Shown piece after piece: positions 52,826 through 63,930 of a stretch of 64,000 nucleotides of DNA. The notes below the pieces were generated by a model. It was given only the letters and a program-made list of their open reading frames with translations, had not been told where the DNA came from and made no database searches. Positions within the stretch are counted from its first letter, which is position 1. Each line of letters starts with the position of its first letter. Source of the stretch: Hymenobacter translucens (GTDB taxonomy: Bacteria; Bacteroidota; Bacteroidia; Cytophagales; Hymenobacteraceae); assembly GCF_020685205.1 (NCBI RefSeq), contig NZ_JAJERB010000005.1, positions 186,001 to 250,000 of the forward strand. The letters are read 5' to 3'. The position numbers and the translations under genes were made by a program.

Positions 52826-53209
52826 ATGGATTACTTTTTACACGCCCTGCGCAACTATGCCAACTTCAATGGCCGGGCCCGCCGCAAGGAGTACTGGATG
52901 TTTACCCTGTTCAACATCGTATTCAGCATTGCCGTTGCAATAGCCGACCAGGTGCTTAACCTGGGCAGTGAATCCTTCGGCTATGGTATCCTGTCGATTA
53001 TCTATAGCCTAGCGATGATCATTCCGGGCCTAGCCGTAGCCGTCCGCCGCCTGCACGATGTAAACAAGAGTGGCTGGTTTTTATTCATTGCACTCATCCC
53101 GATCATCGGCGGCATCTGGCTGCTGATCCTCTTCTGCACGGAAGGAACCCATGGGAGCAACCAGTACGGCGAAGACCCTAAACAGCAGCCCGACGTACTG
53201 GCCATCTAA
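52826..53209 (+). CDS. DUF805 family membrane protein
   Basis: A 127-residue protein with the DUF805 pattern: MDYFLHALRNYANFNGRARR followed by KEYWMFTLFNIVFSIAVAI, then spans 2 and 3 and the signature AVRRLHDVNKSGWFLFIALIP, then a last span and the tail GTHGSNQYGEDPKQ. Members such as YhaH in E. coli are inner-membrane proteins without an established role. The ATG at 52826 begins the family start. It ends before a perfect palindromic terminator. Confidence 0.95.
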   Translation: MDYFLHALRNYANFNGRARRKEYWMFTLFNIVFSIAVAIADQVLNLGSESFGYGILSIIYSLAMIIPGLAVAVRRLHDVNKSGWFLFIALIPIIGGIWLLILFCTEGTHGSNQYGEDPKQQPDVLAI

Positions 53210-53233
53210 AAAGGCATCCCTTAGTATCAATAA

Positions 53234-53271
53234 AAAAGAGGCTGCAGCTCCCGGGAGCTGCAGCCTCTTTT
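53234..53271. terminator. Perfect palindromic terminator
   Basis: The 38-base sequence 53234-53271 is a perfect palindrome starting AAAAGAGG and ending CCTCTTTT, with its centre at CCC/GGG. It lies between convergent genes, DUF805 (plus) and dihydrolipoyl dehydrogenase (minus). Confidence 0.9.
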
Positions 53272-53294
53272 CGTTTCGGCCCCAGGGTCGGGCA

Positions 53295-54701
53295 TTACAT
53301 GTGAATCGCCCGGTTCTCGGTGGCGGCGAGACAGGCTTCCTTCATGGCTTCGGCGTAGGTGGGGTGGGCGTGGCTCATGCGGGCCACATCCTCGGCGGAG
53401 GCGCGGAACTCCATGGCCGTCACGGCCTCAGCAATCAGGTCGGCAATGCGCGGCCCGATCATGTGGACGCCCAGGATTTCGTCGGTTTCCTTGTCGGCCA
53501 GCACTTTCACGAAGCCGTCGAGGTCCATGGAGGCGCGGGCGCGGCCCGAGGCGCGGAAGGGGAAGTTGCCGGTCTTGTAGGCCTTGCCCATCTCCTTGAG
53601 CTGCTCCTCGGTGTAGCCCACGCCGGCCACTTCGGGCCAGGTGTACACCACCCCGGGAATCAGCAGGTAGTTGATGTGGGGCTTCTGGCCCACGATGGTC
53701 TCGGCCACGAACACGCCTTCTTCCTCGGCCTTGTGGGCCAGCATGGCGCCCCGGATCACGTCGCCGATGGCGTAGATGCCGGGCACGGAGGTTTGCAGGT
53801 GCTCGTCGACCTTGATGCGGCCCCGCTCCTCCAGCTCGATGCCGGCGGCTTCGAGGTTGAGGCCGGCGGTGTAGGGCACCCGGCCCACGGCTACCAGGCA
53901 GTAGTCGCCCTCAAACTTCACCTCCTCCCCTTTCGGGTTGGTGGCGGTTACGGTCACGGCGTCGCCCTCGCGGGTGGCGCCGGTTACCTTGTGGCTCAGG
54001 AAGAACTCGATGCCGATCTTACCCAGGATGCGCTTGAGCTCTTTGCCCAGGGCGCGGTCCATGGTGGGGATAAGCGAGTCCATGAACTCCACCACGCTCA
54101 CCTTGGCGCCGAGGCGGGCGTACACCGAAGCCATTTCCAGCCCGATCACGCCGCCGCCAATCACGATCATGTGCTTGGGCACCTCGCGGATGTTGAGGGC
54201 CTCGGTGGAGGTGATGATGCGCTGCTTGTCCTGCTGAATGAAGGGCAGCACCGTGGGCTTGGAGCCAGTGGCGATGATGACGTTTTTGGTCTCGATCTGC
54301 TGCTCTTCCCCGCCCTCAGCGGGCGTGATTTTGATGTGGTTTTTGTCGACGAACGAGCCCACGCCGCGCAGCACCTCGATCTTGTTCTTCTTCATGAGGA
54401 ACTGGATACCGTCGGTGTTTGCCTTCACCACCCCGTTTTTGCGGTCGATGAGCTGGTTCATGTTGATCTGCAGGTCGCTGAGCTCAATGCCGTGCTCCTT
54501 GAAGGTATGGGCGGCGTTGTGGTAGTGCTCGGTGGAGTCGAGCAGGGCCTTGCTTGGGATGCAGCCCACGTTGAGGCAGGTGCCGCCCAGGGTGGGGTAC
54601 TTCTCGATGAGGGCCGTCTTGAGGCCGAGCTGGGCGCAGCGGATAGCCGCCACGTAGCCGCCGGGGCCACTGCCGATGACGGTAACGTCGTATTGGTTCA
54701 T
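53295..54701 (-). CDS. lpdA: Dihydrolipoyl dehydrogenase (E3)
   Basis: A 468-residue flavoenzyme that reoxidises dihydrolipoamide in 2-oxoacid dehydrogenase complexes. The FAD loop is DVTVIGSGPGGYVAAIRCA, the redox-active Cys pair is C42/C47 in GGTCLNVGCIPSKALL, the NAD loop is MIVIGGGVIGLEMASVYARL, and the catalytic His-Glu is in HAHPTYAEAMKEA near the C-terminus. The ATG at 54701 is the family start; the in-frame start at 54734 adds 11 residues. The E2 and E1 genes lie 3.6 kb and 5.3 kb beyond, on the same strand but in separate units. Confidence 0.97.
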   Translation of the reverse strand: MNQYDVTVIGSGPGGYVAAIRCAQLGLKTALIEKYPTLGGTCLNVGCIPSKALLDSTEHYHNAAHTFKEHGIELSDLQINMNQLIDRKNGVVKANTDGIQFLMKKNKIEVLRGVGSFVDKNHIKITPAEGGEEQQIETKNVIIATGSKPTVLPFIQQDKQRIITSTEALNIREVPKHMIVIGGGVIGLEMASVYARLGAKVSVVEFMDSLIPTMDRALGKELKRILGKIGIEFFLSHKVTGATREGDAVTVTATNPKGEEVKFEGDYCLVAVGRVPYTAGLNLEAAGIELEERGRIKVDEHLQTSVPGIYAIGDVIRGAMLAHKAEEEGVFVAETIVGQKPHINYLLIPGVVYTWPEVAGVGYTEEQLKEMGKAYKTGNFPFRASGRARASMDLDGFVKVLADKETDEILGVHMIGPRIADLIAEAVTAMEFRASAEDVARMSHAHPTYAEAMKEACLAATENRAIHM

Positions 54702-54754
54702 GCTGAAAGTCGGGTTGGTAAGCGGTACGGGCAAAGGTAAGTTAGAAATGAAGG

Positions 54755-55285
54755 AGTTGGGAGTTGCTGCGCAGGAGTCAGGAGCCGGGAGTTAGAAGCT
54801 AGGAGTTAAGAGCGAGGAGGTGTTTGGTGTTTGGTATATGGTTCGGCAGATGCAAGGCGGTCCAGCTCCCCTCCTTGAATAAGGAGGGGTGGCCGAAGGC
54901 CGGGGTGGTAAAGTCGTTGATGATGTTGGATTGCTACAGGCATCAGACTGTCAGCTTTAAGCTTTCCAGATGTCATCCTGAGCTTGCGAAGGACCTTAGC
55001 ACCGCAGAACGACTAGTGACCGAACGATAGTTGTAACAACGGCTCGTTCTAACCTGATAAGGTCCTTCGCTCTGCTCAGGATGACAATGCTATAGCTTTT
55101 GCTATGGACAATAGGCTGAGCTGTTGTTCTGGATAAACAACGCCGTCAACCACCCCGGCCTGCGGCCACCCCTCCTTATTCAAGGAGGGGAGCTGACCGC
55201 CTTGCGCCCGTAATTTCAACCATCGAATCCTCTCCTCCTTCCAAGTCCTGACTCCTGCGTAGCAGCTCCTGACTCCTAGCTCCTC
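54755..55285. repeat. Triple-nested inverted-repeat element
   Basis: Three sets of inverted arms share one centre. Outermost: 54760-54784 and 55246-55270, about 25 bases with 4 mismatches. Middle: 54853-54909 and 55149-55204, about 56 bases that differ at about two positions. Inner: 54971-54997 and 55059-55086, beginning TGTCATCCTGAGC. The middle arm also contains a smaller palindrome (CCCCTCCTT-GAAT-AAGGAGGGG). No ORF inside is convincing. It lies between the E3 gene and an SDR gene. Confidence 0.85.
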
Positions 55286-55291
55286 CCTTCC

Positions 55292-56080
55292 CTACCGCAC
55301 CTTTGCCTTGTTCAGCATTTTCCGGAACACGCCGGGGGCGAGGCGCTTGAGGTAGACACCCAGGGTTTCCTTGCCGCCGATGTAGGCCTCGTCCTTTCCG
55401 CGGGCAATGAGTAGCAGGGCGCGGCGGGCAAATTCAGTGGGGTCCAGGCCGTTGGCCGTGGCGTCGTCCATCGTGCCCAGCGCGCTGCCGTTCCCGGTCA
55501 GGGCATTGACCGAGACGCCGGTGCGGATAAAGCCGGGGCAGAGGATGGTGACGCCCACCCCGGTACCGGTCAGCTCGGCCCGGAGCGAGTCGAAAAAGCC
55601 GTGCAGGGCGTGCTTGCTGGCCGCGTAGGCCGAGCGGTAGGGCGTGCCGAACTTGCCTACCAGGGAGCTGATAACCACGATCCGGCCGGTGCGCTGGTTG
55701 ATCAGGCGGGGCAGCACGGCCTTGGTCAGGGCCACGGTGCCGAAGTAGTTAACCTCCATCAGCCGCCGGTCCACGTCGAGCGAGGTTTCCAAAGCCAGGG
55801 AGCGTTGACTGACGCCGCCGTTGTTGACGAGCACGTCGAGGCGGCCGTAGTGAGCCAGCACCTGCTCAACCTTGGCGGGCAGGGAGGCCGCATCGGCCAG
55901 GTCGAGGGGCACGACCAGCACGGGCGCCGGGCTGCAGGCCAGCTGCACGCGCCGCAGCTCCGCCTCGTTGCGGGCCGACAACACCAGCTGGGCGCCCTGC
56001 CGGGCCATCGACTTGGCCAGTGCCTCCCCAATCCCCGACGAGGCACCCGTAATCCAGACAACCTGATTTAAAAAACCCAT
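55292..56080 (-). CDS. SDR family oxidoreductase
   Basis: A 262-residue short-chain dehydrogenase. The cofactor loop is VVWITGASSGIGEALAKSMA, the NNGGVS segment follows at about residue 86, the Ser is in IVVISSLVGKFG, and Tyr/Lys are in YRSAYAASKHALHGFFDSLR, then PGFIRTGVS. The substrate is unknown. The N-terminus begins MGFLNQVVWITGA, so the ATG at 56080 fits. Its promoter region lies between it and the divergent EamA gene. Confidence 0.95.
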   Translation of the reverse strand: MGFLNQVVWITGASSGIGEALAKSMARQGAQLVLSARNEAELRRVQLACSPAPVLVVPLDLADAASLPAKVEQVLAHYGRLDVLVNNGGVSQRSLALETSLDVDRRLMEVNYFGTVALTKAVLPRLINQRTGRIVVISSLVGKFGTPYRSAYAASKHALHGFFDSLRAELTGTGVGVTILCPGFIRTGVSVNALTGNGSALGTMDDATANGLDPTEFARRALLLIARGKDEAYIGGKETLGVYLKRLAPGVFRKMLNKAKVR

Positions 56081-56220
56081 GGCCGAATATAGTCCGAAGT
56101 GGATAAAGGAATTCAGCGAAGTAAAATGCCGGGTTGGTTACGGCCGGGCAGACCGGTAGGTTTGCGCCGCCGTAAAAGGCCCGCCGACGGCCCGTGCTGC
56201 CGGCGGTTTCCGTCCTGCTC

Positions 56221-57171
56221 ATGTCCGCTTCCACTACTGCCCCTCCTTCCCGCCTGCTGATCGGCCTTGCCCTGCTGGCGCTCTACCTGATCTGGGGCTC
56301 CACCTACCTGGCGACCAAGATGGCCCTCACCGCCTGGCCGCCCTTTCTGCTGTCGGCCACGCGCTACCTGCTGGCCGGCGGGGTACAGTACGGGCTGATG
56401 CGGCTGAGCGGGGCGGCGGCTCCCACCCGGCAGGACTGGCTGCGGGCCGCCGTAGTGGGCATTTGTCTGCCGCTGTTCGGCAACGGGGGCACTACCTTTT
56501 CCCAGCAGTACATTCCTTCGGGTATGGCCGCGCTGCTGGTGGCCACGGTGCCGATGTTTCTGGCCCTGCTGGGCTGGGCCGCCGGCATCTCGCCCCGCCC
56601 GACGGTCAAGGTAGTCGTAGGTCTGACGCTGGGGCTGGTGGGCATGTACCTGCTGGCCAGCACCCGCACCACCGGCGCCGTACTGATTCCGGACAATCCG
56701 GCCCTGGGCATCGGGGCCGTGCTGCTGGCGGCGTTTATGTGGTCGGTGGGCTCCCTGTATTCCAAGAAGAAGCCCATCGGCGGCTCCCCGTTCCTGGGCG
56801 TGGGCATGCAGATGCTGTGCGGGGGCTTCTTCCTGCTGATTGCCGGGCTGCTCCACGGCGAGGGGCCCCGCATGCACGTAGAAGGGATCAGCACCAAAGC
56901 CTGGCTCGCCTTTGCCTACCTGGTCACGTTCGGCTCCCTGCTGGCCTTTACCGCCTACATCTGGCTGATCAAGGTAACCGAGCCCGCCCTGGCCGGCACC
57001 TACGCCTTCGTGAACCCGGTCGTGGCCGTGATTCTGGGCTGGGCCTTCGGGGGCGAAGCCCTCAATGCCCAGATGGCCGGCGGCGCCGCCCTGATTGTGG
57101 TGGCCGTGATGCTGGTCGTGCTGGGCGGGCGTACCAAGCCCACCGCGGTGGCTACGCCGGTGAGCGAGTAG
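56221..57171 (+). CDS. EamA family (drug/metabolite) transporter, YedA-like
   Basis: A 316-residue inner-membrane protein with ten predicted spans, as two EamA repeats of five. Landmarks are the N-terminal YLIWGSTYLATKMALTAWPP, which is the EamA start, and AYIWLIKVTEPALAGTYAFV followed by NPVVAVILGWAFGGE in the second repeat. It resembles YedA/RhtA-type exporters, which export metabolites or amino acids. The ATG at 56221 is chosen over a start at 56194. The substrate is unknown. Confidence 0.92.
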   Translation: MSASTTAPPSRLLIGLALLALYLIWGSTYLATKMALTAWPPFLLSATRYLLAGGVQYGLMRLSGAAAPTRQDWLRAAVVGICLPLFGNGGTTFSQQYIPSGMAALLVATVPMFLALLGWAAGISPRPTVKVVVGLTLGLVGMYLLASTRTTGAVLIPDNPALGIGAVLLAAFMWSVGSLYSKKKPIGGSPFLGVGMQMLCGGFFLLIAGLLHGEGPRMHVEGISTKAWLAFAYLVTFGSLLAFTAYIWLIKVTEPALAGTYAFVNPVVAVILGWAFGGEALNAQMAGGAALIVVAVMLVVLGGRTKPTAVATPVSE

Positions 57172-57172
57172 G

Positions 57173-57670
57173 CTACTGCCGGGGCTTGTAGCCGTGCAGT
57201 ATGGCGTTGCCCAGCCCAACCACCACGGCGTCTTCCAGGAAGCCGGCCGTGGGCTCCTGCAGACTGGTTTTCTCGTTTACGGCCCGGCGCAGGTAGTAAG
57301 CCCCGAACGTGCCGGCTACGGCCGCCGCGCCCCCCAGCAGCGCACCCGATACCAGCTTGCGGTAGCCCAGCTTGTACAGCACCGCCCCGACTACCGCCCC
57401 CGACAGCGCCCGGCCGGCAATGCTGATGGGCTCGGTGCGGTCAGGCATCTGAGGCAGCTTGTCGCCTACCATTTCCGCCGCGGCCAGCAGCTTCAGGCCC
57501 CGGCCCCCGCCTTTTTGCTGGAGCAGGCTAAACGAGGAATGGGCCAGCCGGCTCGATGGGTGGCGCCGCAGGGCACTGCTCAACAGGGCCGGAGCCGACA
57601 TGCTGCGCATCCCGGCAATGAGGCCAAGACCAACGGTGCGCCAGAATACAGAAGAGCGGGAAGAAGCCAT
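57173..57670 (-). CDS. DUF4126-like membrane protein
   Basis: A 165-residue membrane protein with DUF4126-like features: SVFWRTVGLGLIAGMRSMSA at the start, then AAEMVGDKLPQMPDRTEP, ISIAGRALSGAVVGAVLYK, a further hydrophobic stretch and FLEDAVVVGLGNAILHGYKP at the end. The ATG at 57670 is chosen because the long in-frame upstream extension is reverse-strand sequence of the haemoglobin gene. The gene converges on the EamA gene, with one base between stops. Confidence 0.85.
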   Translation of the reverse strand: MASSRSSVFWRTVGLGLIAGMRSMSAPALLSSALRRHPSSRLAHSSFSLLQQKGGGRGLKLLAAAEMVGDKLPQMPDRTEPISIAGRALSGAVVGAVLYKLGYRKLVSGALLGGAAAVAGTFGAYYLRRAVNEKTSLQEPTAGFLEDAVVVGLGNAILHGYKPRQ

Positions 57671-57805
57671 ATGCTGAAAAGAAAGTGGTTGGACAGCACT
57701 ACAACGCAAAAGGGACCTGGCGGGATAGAAAAAATGTAGGCAACCCGGCCGCCGACCCGGCCCCAACTGCCTCGTATCTTTACTGGCGTACCCCGCTGCC
57801 TGTCC

Positions 57806-58198
57806 ATGACCTCGCCCGCCATGCCCGATATTGAAACCGAAGCCGACATCCGCCTGCTGGTCGACTCGTTTTACGACGCCGTAAACCAGGACGAACTGCT
57901 GAGCGCCGTGTTCAACGGCTTTGCCCACGTCGACTGGGCGCGGCACCTGCCAGTCATGTACGACTTCTGGAGCAGCGTGCTGCTGGGCACCAGCCGCTAC
58001 AAGGGCCGCCCGTTTGCCAAACACATTCCCCTGCCCGTGGGCGCGGCCCACTTTCAGCGCTGGCTGCAGCTGTTCTTCCAGACCGTGGACGCGCACTTCC
58101 GCGGACCCAAAGCCGAAGACACCAAGGCCCGGGCCCTGAGCATTGCCTCCATGTTTGAGCACCGGCTTACTCAGCGCAGCCCTTTGTCGCTGCTGTAG
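57806..58198 (+). CDS. Group III truncated haemoglobin
   Basis: A 130-residue haem protein of the 2-on-2 type. It shows the start ADIRLLVDSFYDAVNQDELL and WARHLPVMYDFWSSVLLGTS, followed by HIPLPVGAAHFQRWLQLFFQ, with His82 in AAHFQRW the probable proximal ligand. The tail FEHRLTQRSPLSL also fits. The role of such globins is unsettled; binding or detoxifying O2/NO is suggested by relatives such as Ctb of Campylobacter. The gene is followed by a perfect 22-bp hairpin terminator. Confidence 0.93.
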   Translation: MTSPAMPDIETEADIRLLVDSFYDAVNQDELLSAVFNGFAHVDWARHLPVMYDFWSSVLLGTSRYKGRPFAKHIPLPVGAAHFQRWLQLFFQTVDAHFRGPKAEDTKARALSIASMFEHRLTQRSPLSLL

Positions 58199-58204
58199 CC
58201 TGAA

Positions 58205-58255
58205 CCAATGCTGAAAGAGGCGGCCCGGGATACGGGCCGCCTCTTTCAGCATTGG
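58205..58255. terminator. Bidirectional hairpin, 22-bp stem
   Basis: A perfect 22-bp stem, 58205-58226 with 58234-58255, with a 7-base loop, between the convergent haemoglobin and E2 genes. There is no T-run. Confidence 0.85.
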
Positions 58256-58268
58256 TGTTGACAAAGGA

Positions 58269-59954
<1,686 letters not shown>

Positions 59955-60038
59955 AAAGGTGGTTGGGCGGAAAAAGAATGAGTTTTAAGGTTTCAGCAAG
60001 GGCTGCCGGGGCCGGCCCGGCACAGGGGCAGCGGCCGG

Positions 60039-62954
60039 TTAGTCCGTTGCCTTGGCAGAGGCTACCGTGGCCTCGATGTTGTTGTCGGCTACGGCCTCCT
60101 TGGGCTTGTCGAAGGCGCGGCCGATCAGCTCCTTCTGCTCCTTGATGTGAATTTTGTTGTAGCCGGTAGCCGGCGAAGCGGAAGGCTTACGGGCAATAAC
60201 CTCCTCCAGCTCGCGGCGCATGTACCGCAGCATGAAGTTCCAGTAGCCCATGTTCTCCGGCTCTTCCTGCACCCAGTACAGCTTGGCTTTGGGGTACTTG
60301 GCGAGCTCGGCGTCGAGTTGCTTTTTGGGGAAGGGGTGCAGCTGCTCGAGGCGCACGATGGCCACGTCGGTGCGGCCCGACGTGCGCTGCTCTTCCAGCA
60401 GGTCGAAGTACACCTTGCCCGAGCACAACAGCACGCGCTTCACTTTCTTGGCCTCGGCATACGCGTCGCCGATAACCTCGCGGAACGAGCCGCCGGTGAA
60501 CTCCTCGATGGGCGACACGCACAGCGGGTGGCGCAGCATTGACTTGGGCGACATTACCACCAGGGGCTTGCGGAAGCTCCAGGTGAGCTGCCGGCGCAGG
60601 GCGTGGAAGAAGTTGGCCGGCGTGGTCATGTTGGCCACCACGATGTTGTTCTCGGCCGCCAGCTGCAGGAACCGCTCGGGGCGGGCGTTGGAGTGCTCGG
60701 GGCCCTGGCCTTCGTAGCCGTGGGGCAACAGCATCACCACGCCGTTCATCCGCTGCCACTTGCTTTCCGAGCTCACGATGAACTGGTCAATCATGGTCTG
60801 CGCGCCGTTGGCAAAGTCGCCGAACTGGGCTTCCCACACGACCAGGGCCGTCGGGTTGGCCATAGCGTAGCCGAATTCAAAGCCCAGCACGCCATACTCG
60901 CTCAGCAGGGAGTTGTAGATGCTCAGCTTTTCCTGCCCTTCGCCAATGTGGTTGAGCGAGTTGTAGGGGGCGGAGGTTTCGGCGTCGTGAAGCACCGCGT
61001 GGCGGTGCGAGAACGTACCGCGTTGCACGTCCTGCCCGCTGACGCGCACAATGTGCTTTTCGCTGAGCAGGGAACCGTAGGCCAGTAGCTCGCCGGCAGC
61101 CCAGTTCAGTACCCGGGTATTATCGTACTGCTTGGTATAGTCGCGCATCCAGCCTTCGGGAATGCGGACCCAGGTGCCGTAGTTCTCAAAGAACATGTTG
61201 CGGCGCTCCTTGAGCAGGTTGTCAATCTGCTTGAGTGGGCGGAAGCCTTCCGGCAGCGTAGTCAGCGCCTTGCCCACCTGCTGCACCACCTCTTCGCTGA
61301 TGCCGGTAGCCGGCGACTGGTCGAAGTCTTCGGGCTTGGCCCGGCGCAGGCTGCGCCACTCATTTTCGAGCGACTGGTAGTTGTAGGGCAGGGGCTTCTG
61401 CTTTACCATGTCGAGGCGGGCCTGCAGGGTGTCGCGGAATTCCTTGTCCATCTGGGCCGCCAGCTCCGCGTCCACGTCGCCACGCTGCACCAGCATGGCG
61501 TTGTATACCTCGCGGGGGTTCTGGTGCTTGCTGATCAGGTTGTAGAGCGTGGGCTGGGTGAATTTAGGCTCGTCCGACTCGTTGTGGCCGTGGCGGCGGT
61601 AGCACACCATGTCAATGAAGATATCGGCATGGAACTGCTGGCGGTACTCGGTGGCGAGGCGCACAGCAAATACCACGGCCTCAGGGTCGTCGCCGTTCAC
61701 GTGCAGCACCGGCGCATCGATGATCTTGGCCAGATCGGTGCTGTAGATCGAGGAACGGGCGTCTTCGAAGTCGGTGGTAAAGCCCACTTGGTTGTTGATA
61801 ACGAAGTGAATCGTGCCGCCGGTCTTGTAGCCTTCCAGCTGCGACATCTGCGTGACCTCGTAGCCGATGCCCTGCCCGGCTACGGCGGCGTCGCCGTGGA
61901 TCAGGATGGGCAGGATCTGGTGGTAGTCGCCGCCGTACTGGTGCTCGATCTTGGCCCGCACGAAGCCTTCTACCACGGGGTTCACCGCTTCGAGGTGGGA
62001 AGGGTTAGGCGCCAGCTTCAGGTTCACTTTCTGCCCGCCCTCGGTTTCCACTTCCGATGAGTAGCCCATGTGGTACTTAACGTCCCCGTCGCCCATGGTC
62101 AGGTCGGGAACGGCCGTACCCTCGAACTCCGAGAAAATCTGCTCATAGGTTTTGCCCATGATATTGGCCAGCACGTTCAGGCGGCCGCGGTGGGCCATCC
62201 CGATCATCACTTCCTTCACCCCCAGCTCCGACGACTTGTTGATGATAGCGTCGAGGGCCGGAATGGTGGTTTCCCCGCCTTCGAGCGAGAAGCGCTTCTG
62301 GCCCAGAAACTTGGTGTGCAGGAAGTTCTCGAACACTACCGCCTCATTCAGCTTGCTGAGGATGCGCTTCTTGTATTCGATGCCGGGGTTGAAGCTGAGC
62401 GAGTCCTTCTCCACTTTCTCCCGAAACCAGTCGAGCACCTGCGGGTCGCGAATGTACATGTACTCGAAGCCGATGGTGCGGGTGTAGATCTTCTCCAGCG
62501 CCGCCACGATGTCGCGCAGCTTGGCATTGCTGCCCAGGCCCAGCACCTCACCGTTCTTGAAAACGGTGTCAAGGTCCGACTCAGACAGGCCGAAGTCGGA
62601 CAGGGAAAGGCGGGCCTTACGGTCCTTGCGGGGGCGCACCGGGTTGGTATTGGCTACGAGGTGGCCCCGGCTGCGGTAGGCGTGGATCAGGTTGCGAACC
62701 TGCGTTTCCTTGTCTGCCGATACCGTATCAACGGCTCGCACGGCGCCGGCATCGTTGGTACTGGCTGATTTGGTAAGTACGCCCTCGCCGGCGGGCTGTC
62801 CCGCTCCGTCTTCCGGGTACTGCTGGGAAAAGTCAAAGCCCTCGAAAAACTTGCGCCAGCCAAAGTCGACCGACTCCGGGTCGCTCTTATAAGACTGGTA
62901 GAGTTGCTCGATGTAGTCGCCGTGGGCGTTGGCGATATAAGTGTAAGCGTCCAT
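60039..62954 (-). CDS. sucA: 2-oxoglutarate dehydrogenase E1 component
   Basis: A 971-residue thiamin diphosphate enzyme that decarboxylates 2-oxoglutarate and passes the succinyl group to E2. The N-terminal MDAYTYIANAHGDYIEQLYQ is the family start and gives the ATG at 62954; the start at 62993 would add 13 residues. Landmarks are GMAHRGRLNVLANIMGKTYE, the GDAAVAGQGIGYEVTQMSQL thiamin-binding part, DMVCYRRHGHNESDEPKFTQ, and QLHPFPKKQLDAELAKYP near the C-terminus. It is the first gene of the E1-E2 unit. It lies opposite to the 3D-domain gene. Confidence 0.97.
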   Translation of the reverse strand: MDAYTYIANAHGDYIEQLYQSYKSDPESVDFGWRKFFEGFDFSQQYPEDGAGQPAGEGVLTKSASTNDAGAVRAVDTVSADKETQVRNLIHAYRSRGHLVANTNPVRPRKDRKARLSLSDFGLSESDLDTVFKNGEVLGLGSNAKLRDIVAALEKIYTRTIGFEYMYIRDPQVLDWFREKVEKDSLSFNPGIEYKKRILSKLNEAVVFENFLHTKFLGQKRFSLEGGETTIPALDAIINKSSELGVKEVMIGMAHRGRLNVLANIMGKTYEQIFSEFEGTAVPDLTMGDGDVKYHMGYSSEVETEGGQKVNLKLAPNPSHLEAVNPVVEGFVRAKIEHQYGGDYHQILPILIHGDAAVAGQGIGYEVTQMSQLEGYKTGGTIHFVINNQVGFTTDFEDARSSIYSTDLAKIIDAPVLHVNGDDPEAVVFAVRLATEYRQQFHADIFIDMVCYRRHGHNESDEPKFTQPTLYNLISKHQNPREVYNAMLVQRGDVDAELAAQMDKEFRDTLQARLDMVKQKPLPYNYQSLENEWRSLRRAKPEDFDQSPATGISEEVVQQVGKALTTLPEGFRPLKQIDNLLKERRNMFFENYGTWVRIPEGWMRDYTKQYDNTRVLNWAAGELLAYGSLLSEKHIVRVSGQDVQRGTFSHRHAVLHDAETSAPYNSLNHIGEGQEKLSIYNSLLSEYGVLGFEFGYAMANPTALVVWEAQFGDFANGAQTMIDQFIVSSESKWQRMNGVVMLLPHGYEGQGPEHSNARPERFLQLAAENNIVVANMTTPANFFHALRRQLTWSFRKPLVVMSPKSMLRHPLCVSPIEEFTGGSFREVIGDAYAEAKKVKRVLLCSGKVYFDLLEEQRTSGRTDVAIVRLEQLHPFPKKQLDAELAKYPKAKLYWVQEEPENMGYWNFMLRYMRRELEEVIARKPSASPATGYNKIHIKEQKELIGRAFDKPKEAVADNNIEATVASAKATD

Positions 62955-63426
62955 GCGGTGGGAGCTAAGGTAGTCGGCTGCAAAAGTAGACAACCTGAGT
63001 ATAAGGCAAAAACACGTATTCGACTACACAAATAAATCTGTTAGTCAGCGTGTTGTTCAACTCTATTGATTCGTTTGCAGCAGCTTGAGTTGTTCAATCT
63101 ATTCAAAATCCGGTAAGAAGCCTGCTGACACCAAATGAGAATGCCTCACTTACTACTGGAGCTAGCCTGGTTAGAGCTTTCTGCTTACGCCCTGAGCGCA
63201 ATCTGGTTTACACCGCCGGGCACGGCCGAAGCCAGGAACTGAAATGCAGGTAACGTTGGCCGGAGTAATGTGGGAATAAATGGCGCTGAGAGAGCAACAG
63301 AGGGCATTGGTAAGCTCAACAGCAACTTTTCACCGCCCATTGGAGTTAATCCCTTCTTGCCCATCCACAAAGGGGGTAGCCCTATTCTCTTCAGGTGACA
63401 AGGAAGAGCCCACGAACCCTAACGAA
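62955..63426. other. Divergent promoter region, AT-rich
   Basis: A 472-base gap between the E1 gene (minus) and the 3D-domain gene (plus). It is relatively AT-rich around 63005-63125 (ACACAAATAAATCTG), which may hold promoters, but I see no consensus pair, RNA gene or significant repeat. Confidence 0.5.
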
Positions 63427-63930
63427 ATGTCTATTGCACTACTTCTTCTGACCCTTCTTTTTCCTCCCCAGACTCCCACCACACGGTTACCGGCCCTCTC
63501 ATTTACGGAGCTCGTACCCCGGGCGGTAACCGTGGTGCCACCTGCTCCGGTCGTCGCCCAGCTACCCAAGAAGCTGCCCGGCTACACAGTTACCGCTACC
63601 GTCTACAGTGCCGATGAGCGGCAGACCGACGCTGAGCCCCTCATCACCGCCGACAACTCGCGGATTTCCCGTCACCACAGCAGCAAGCACCGCTGGATGG
63701 CCCTCTCGCGCGACATGCTGAAGCGCTGGGGTGGCAAGTTCGAGTACGGCGACTCCGTCATGGTCACCGGCATCTCCCCCACCCTCGATGGCACCTACGT
63801 CATCCACGATACCATGAACCGCCGCATGCACCGCACCATCGACCTGCTGGTGGGCCGGCACGAGGACATCTATGGCAAATGGGACAAGGTGCGCATCAGC
63901 AAGCTGCCGCCCGTGTGGCGTGCCAGCTAG
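63427..63930 (+). CDS. 3D-domain (RlpA/MltA-like double-psi barrel) protein, exported
   Basis: A 167-residue protein. The first ~15 residues are hydrophobic (MSIALLLLTLLFPPQT), probably a short signal peptide or anchor. The core resembles the 3D (Asp-Asp-Asp) barrel: YTVTATVYSADERQTD, then ITADNSRISRHHSS, WMALSRDMLKRWGGKFEYGD, and DGTYVIHDTMNRRMHRTIDL, where the three Asp (in ADNSR, YGDSV and HDTMN/TIDL) are the likely conserved residues. Such domains occur in lytic transglycosylases and related envelope enzymes. The ATG at 63427 is chosen; an earlier in-frame start exists at 63280. Confidence 0.85.
   Translation: MSIALLLLTLLFPPQTPTTRLPALSFTELVPRAVTVVPPAPVVAQLPKKLPGYTVTATVYSADERQTDAEPLITADNSRISRHHSSKHRWMALSRDMLKRWGGKFEYGDSVMVTGISPTLDGTYVIHDTMNRRMHRTIDLLVGRHEDIYGKWDKVRISKLPPVWRAS

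Noticed and set aside
53151..54740. 529-codon plus-strand frame opposite the E3 gene
   Set aside because: Composition is His/Gly/Val-rich with no domain; the minus strand is a complete lipoamide dehydrogenase.
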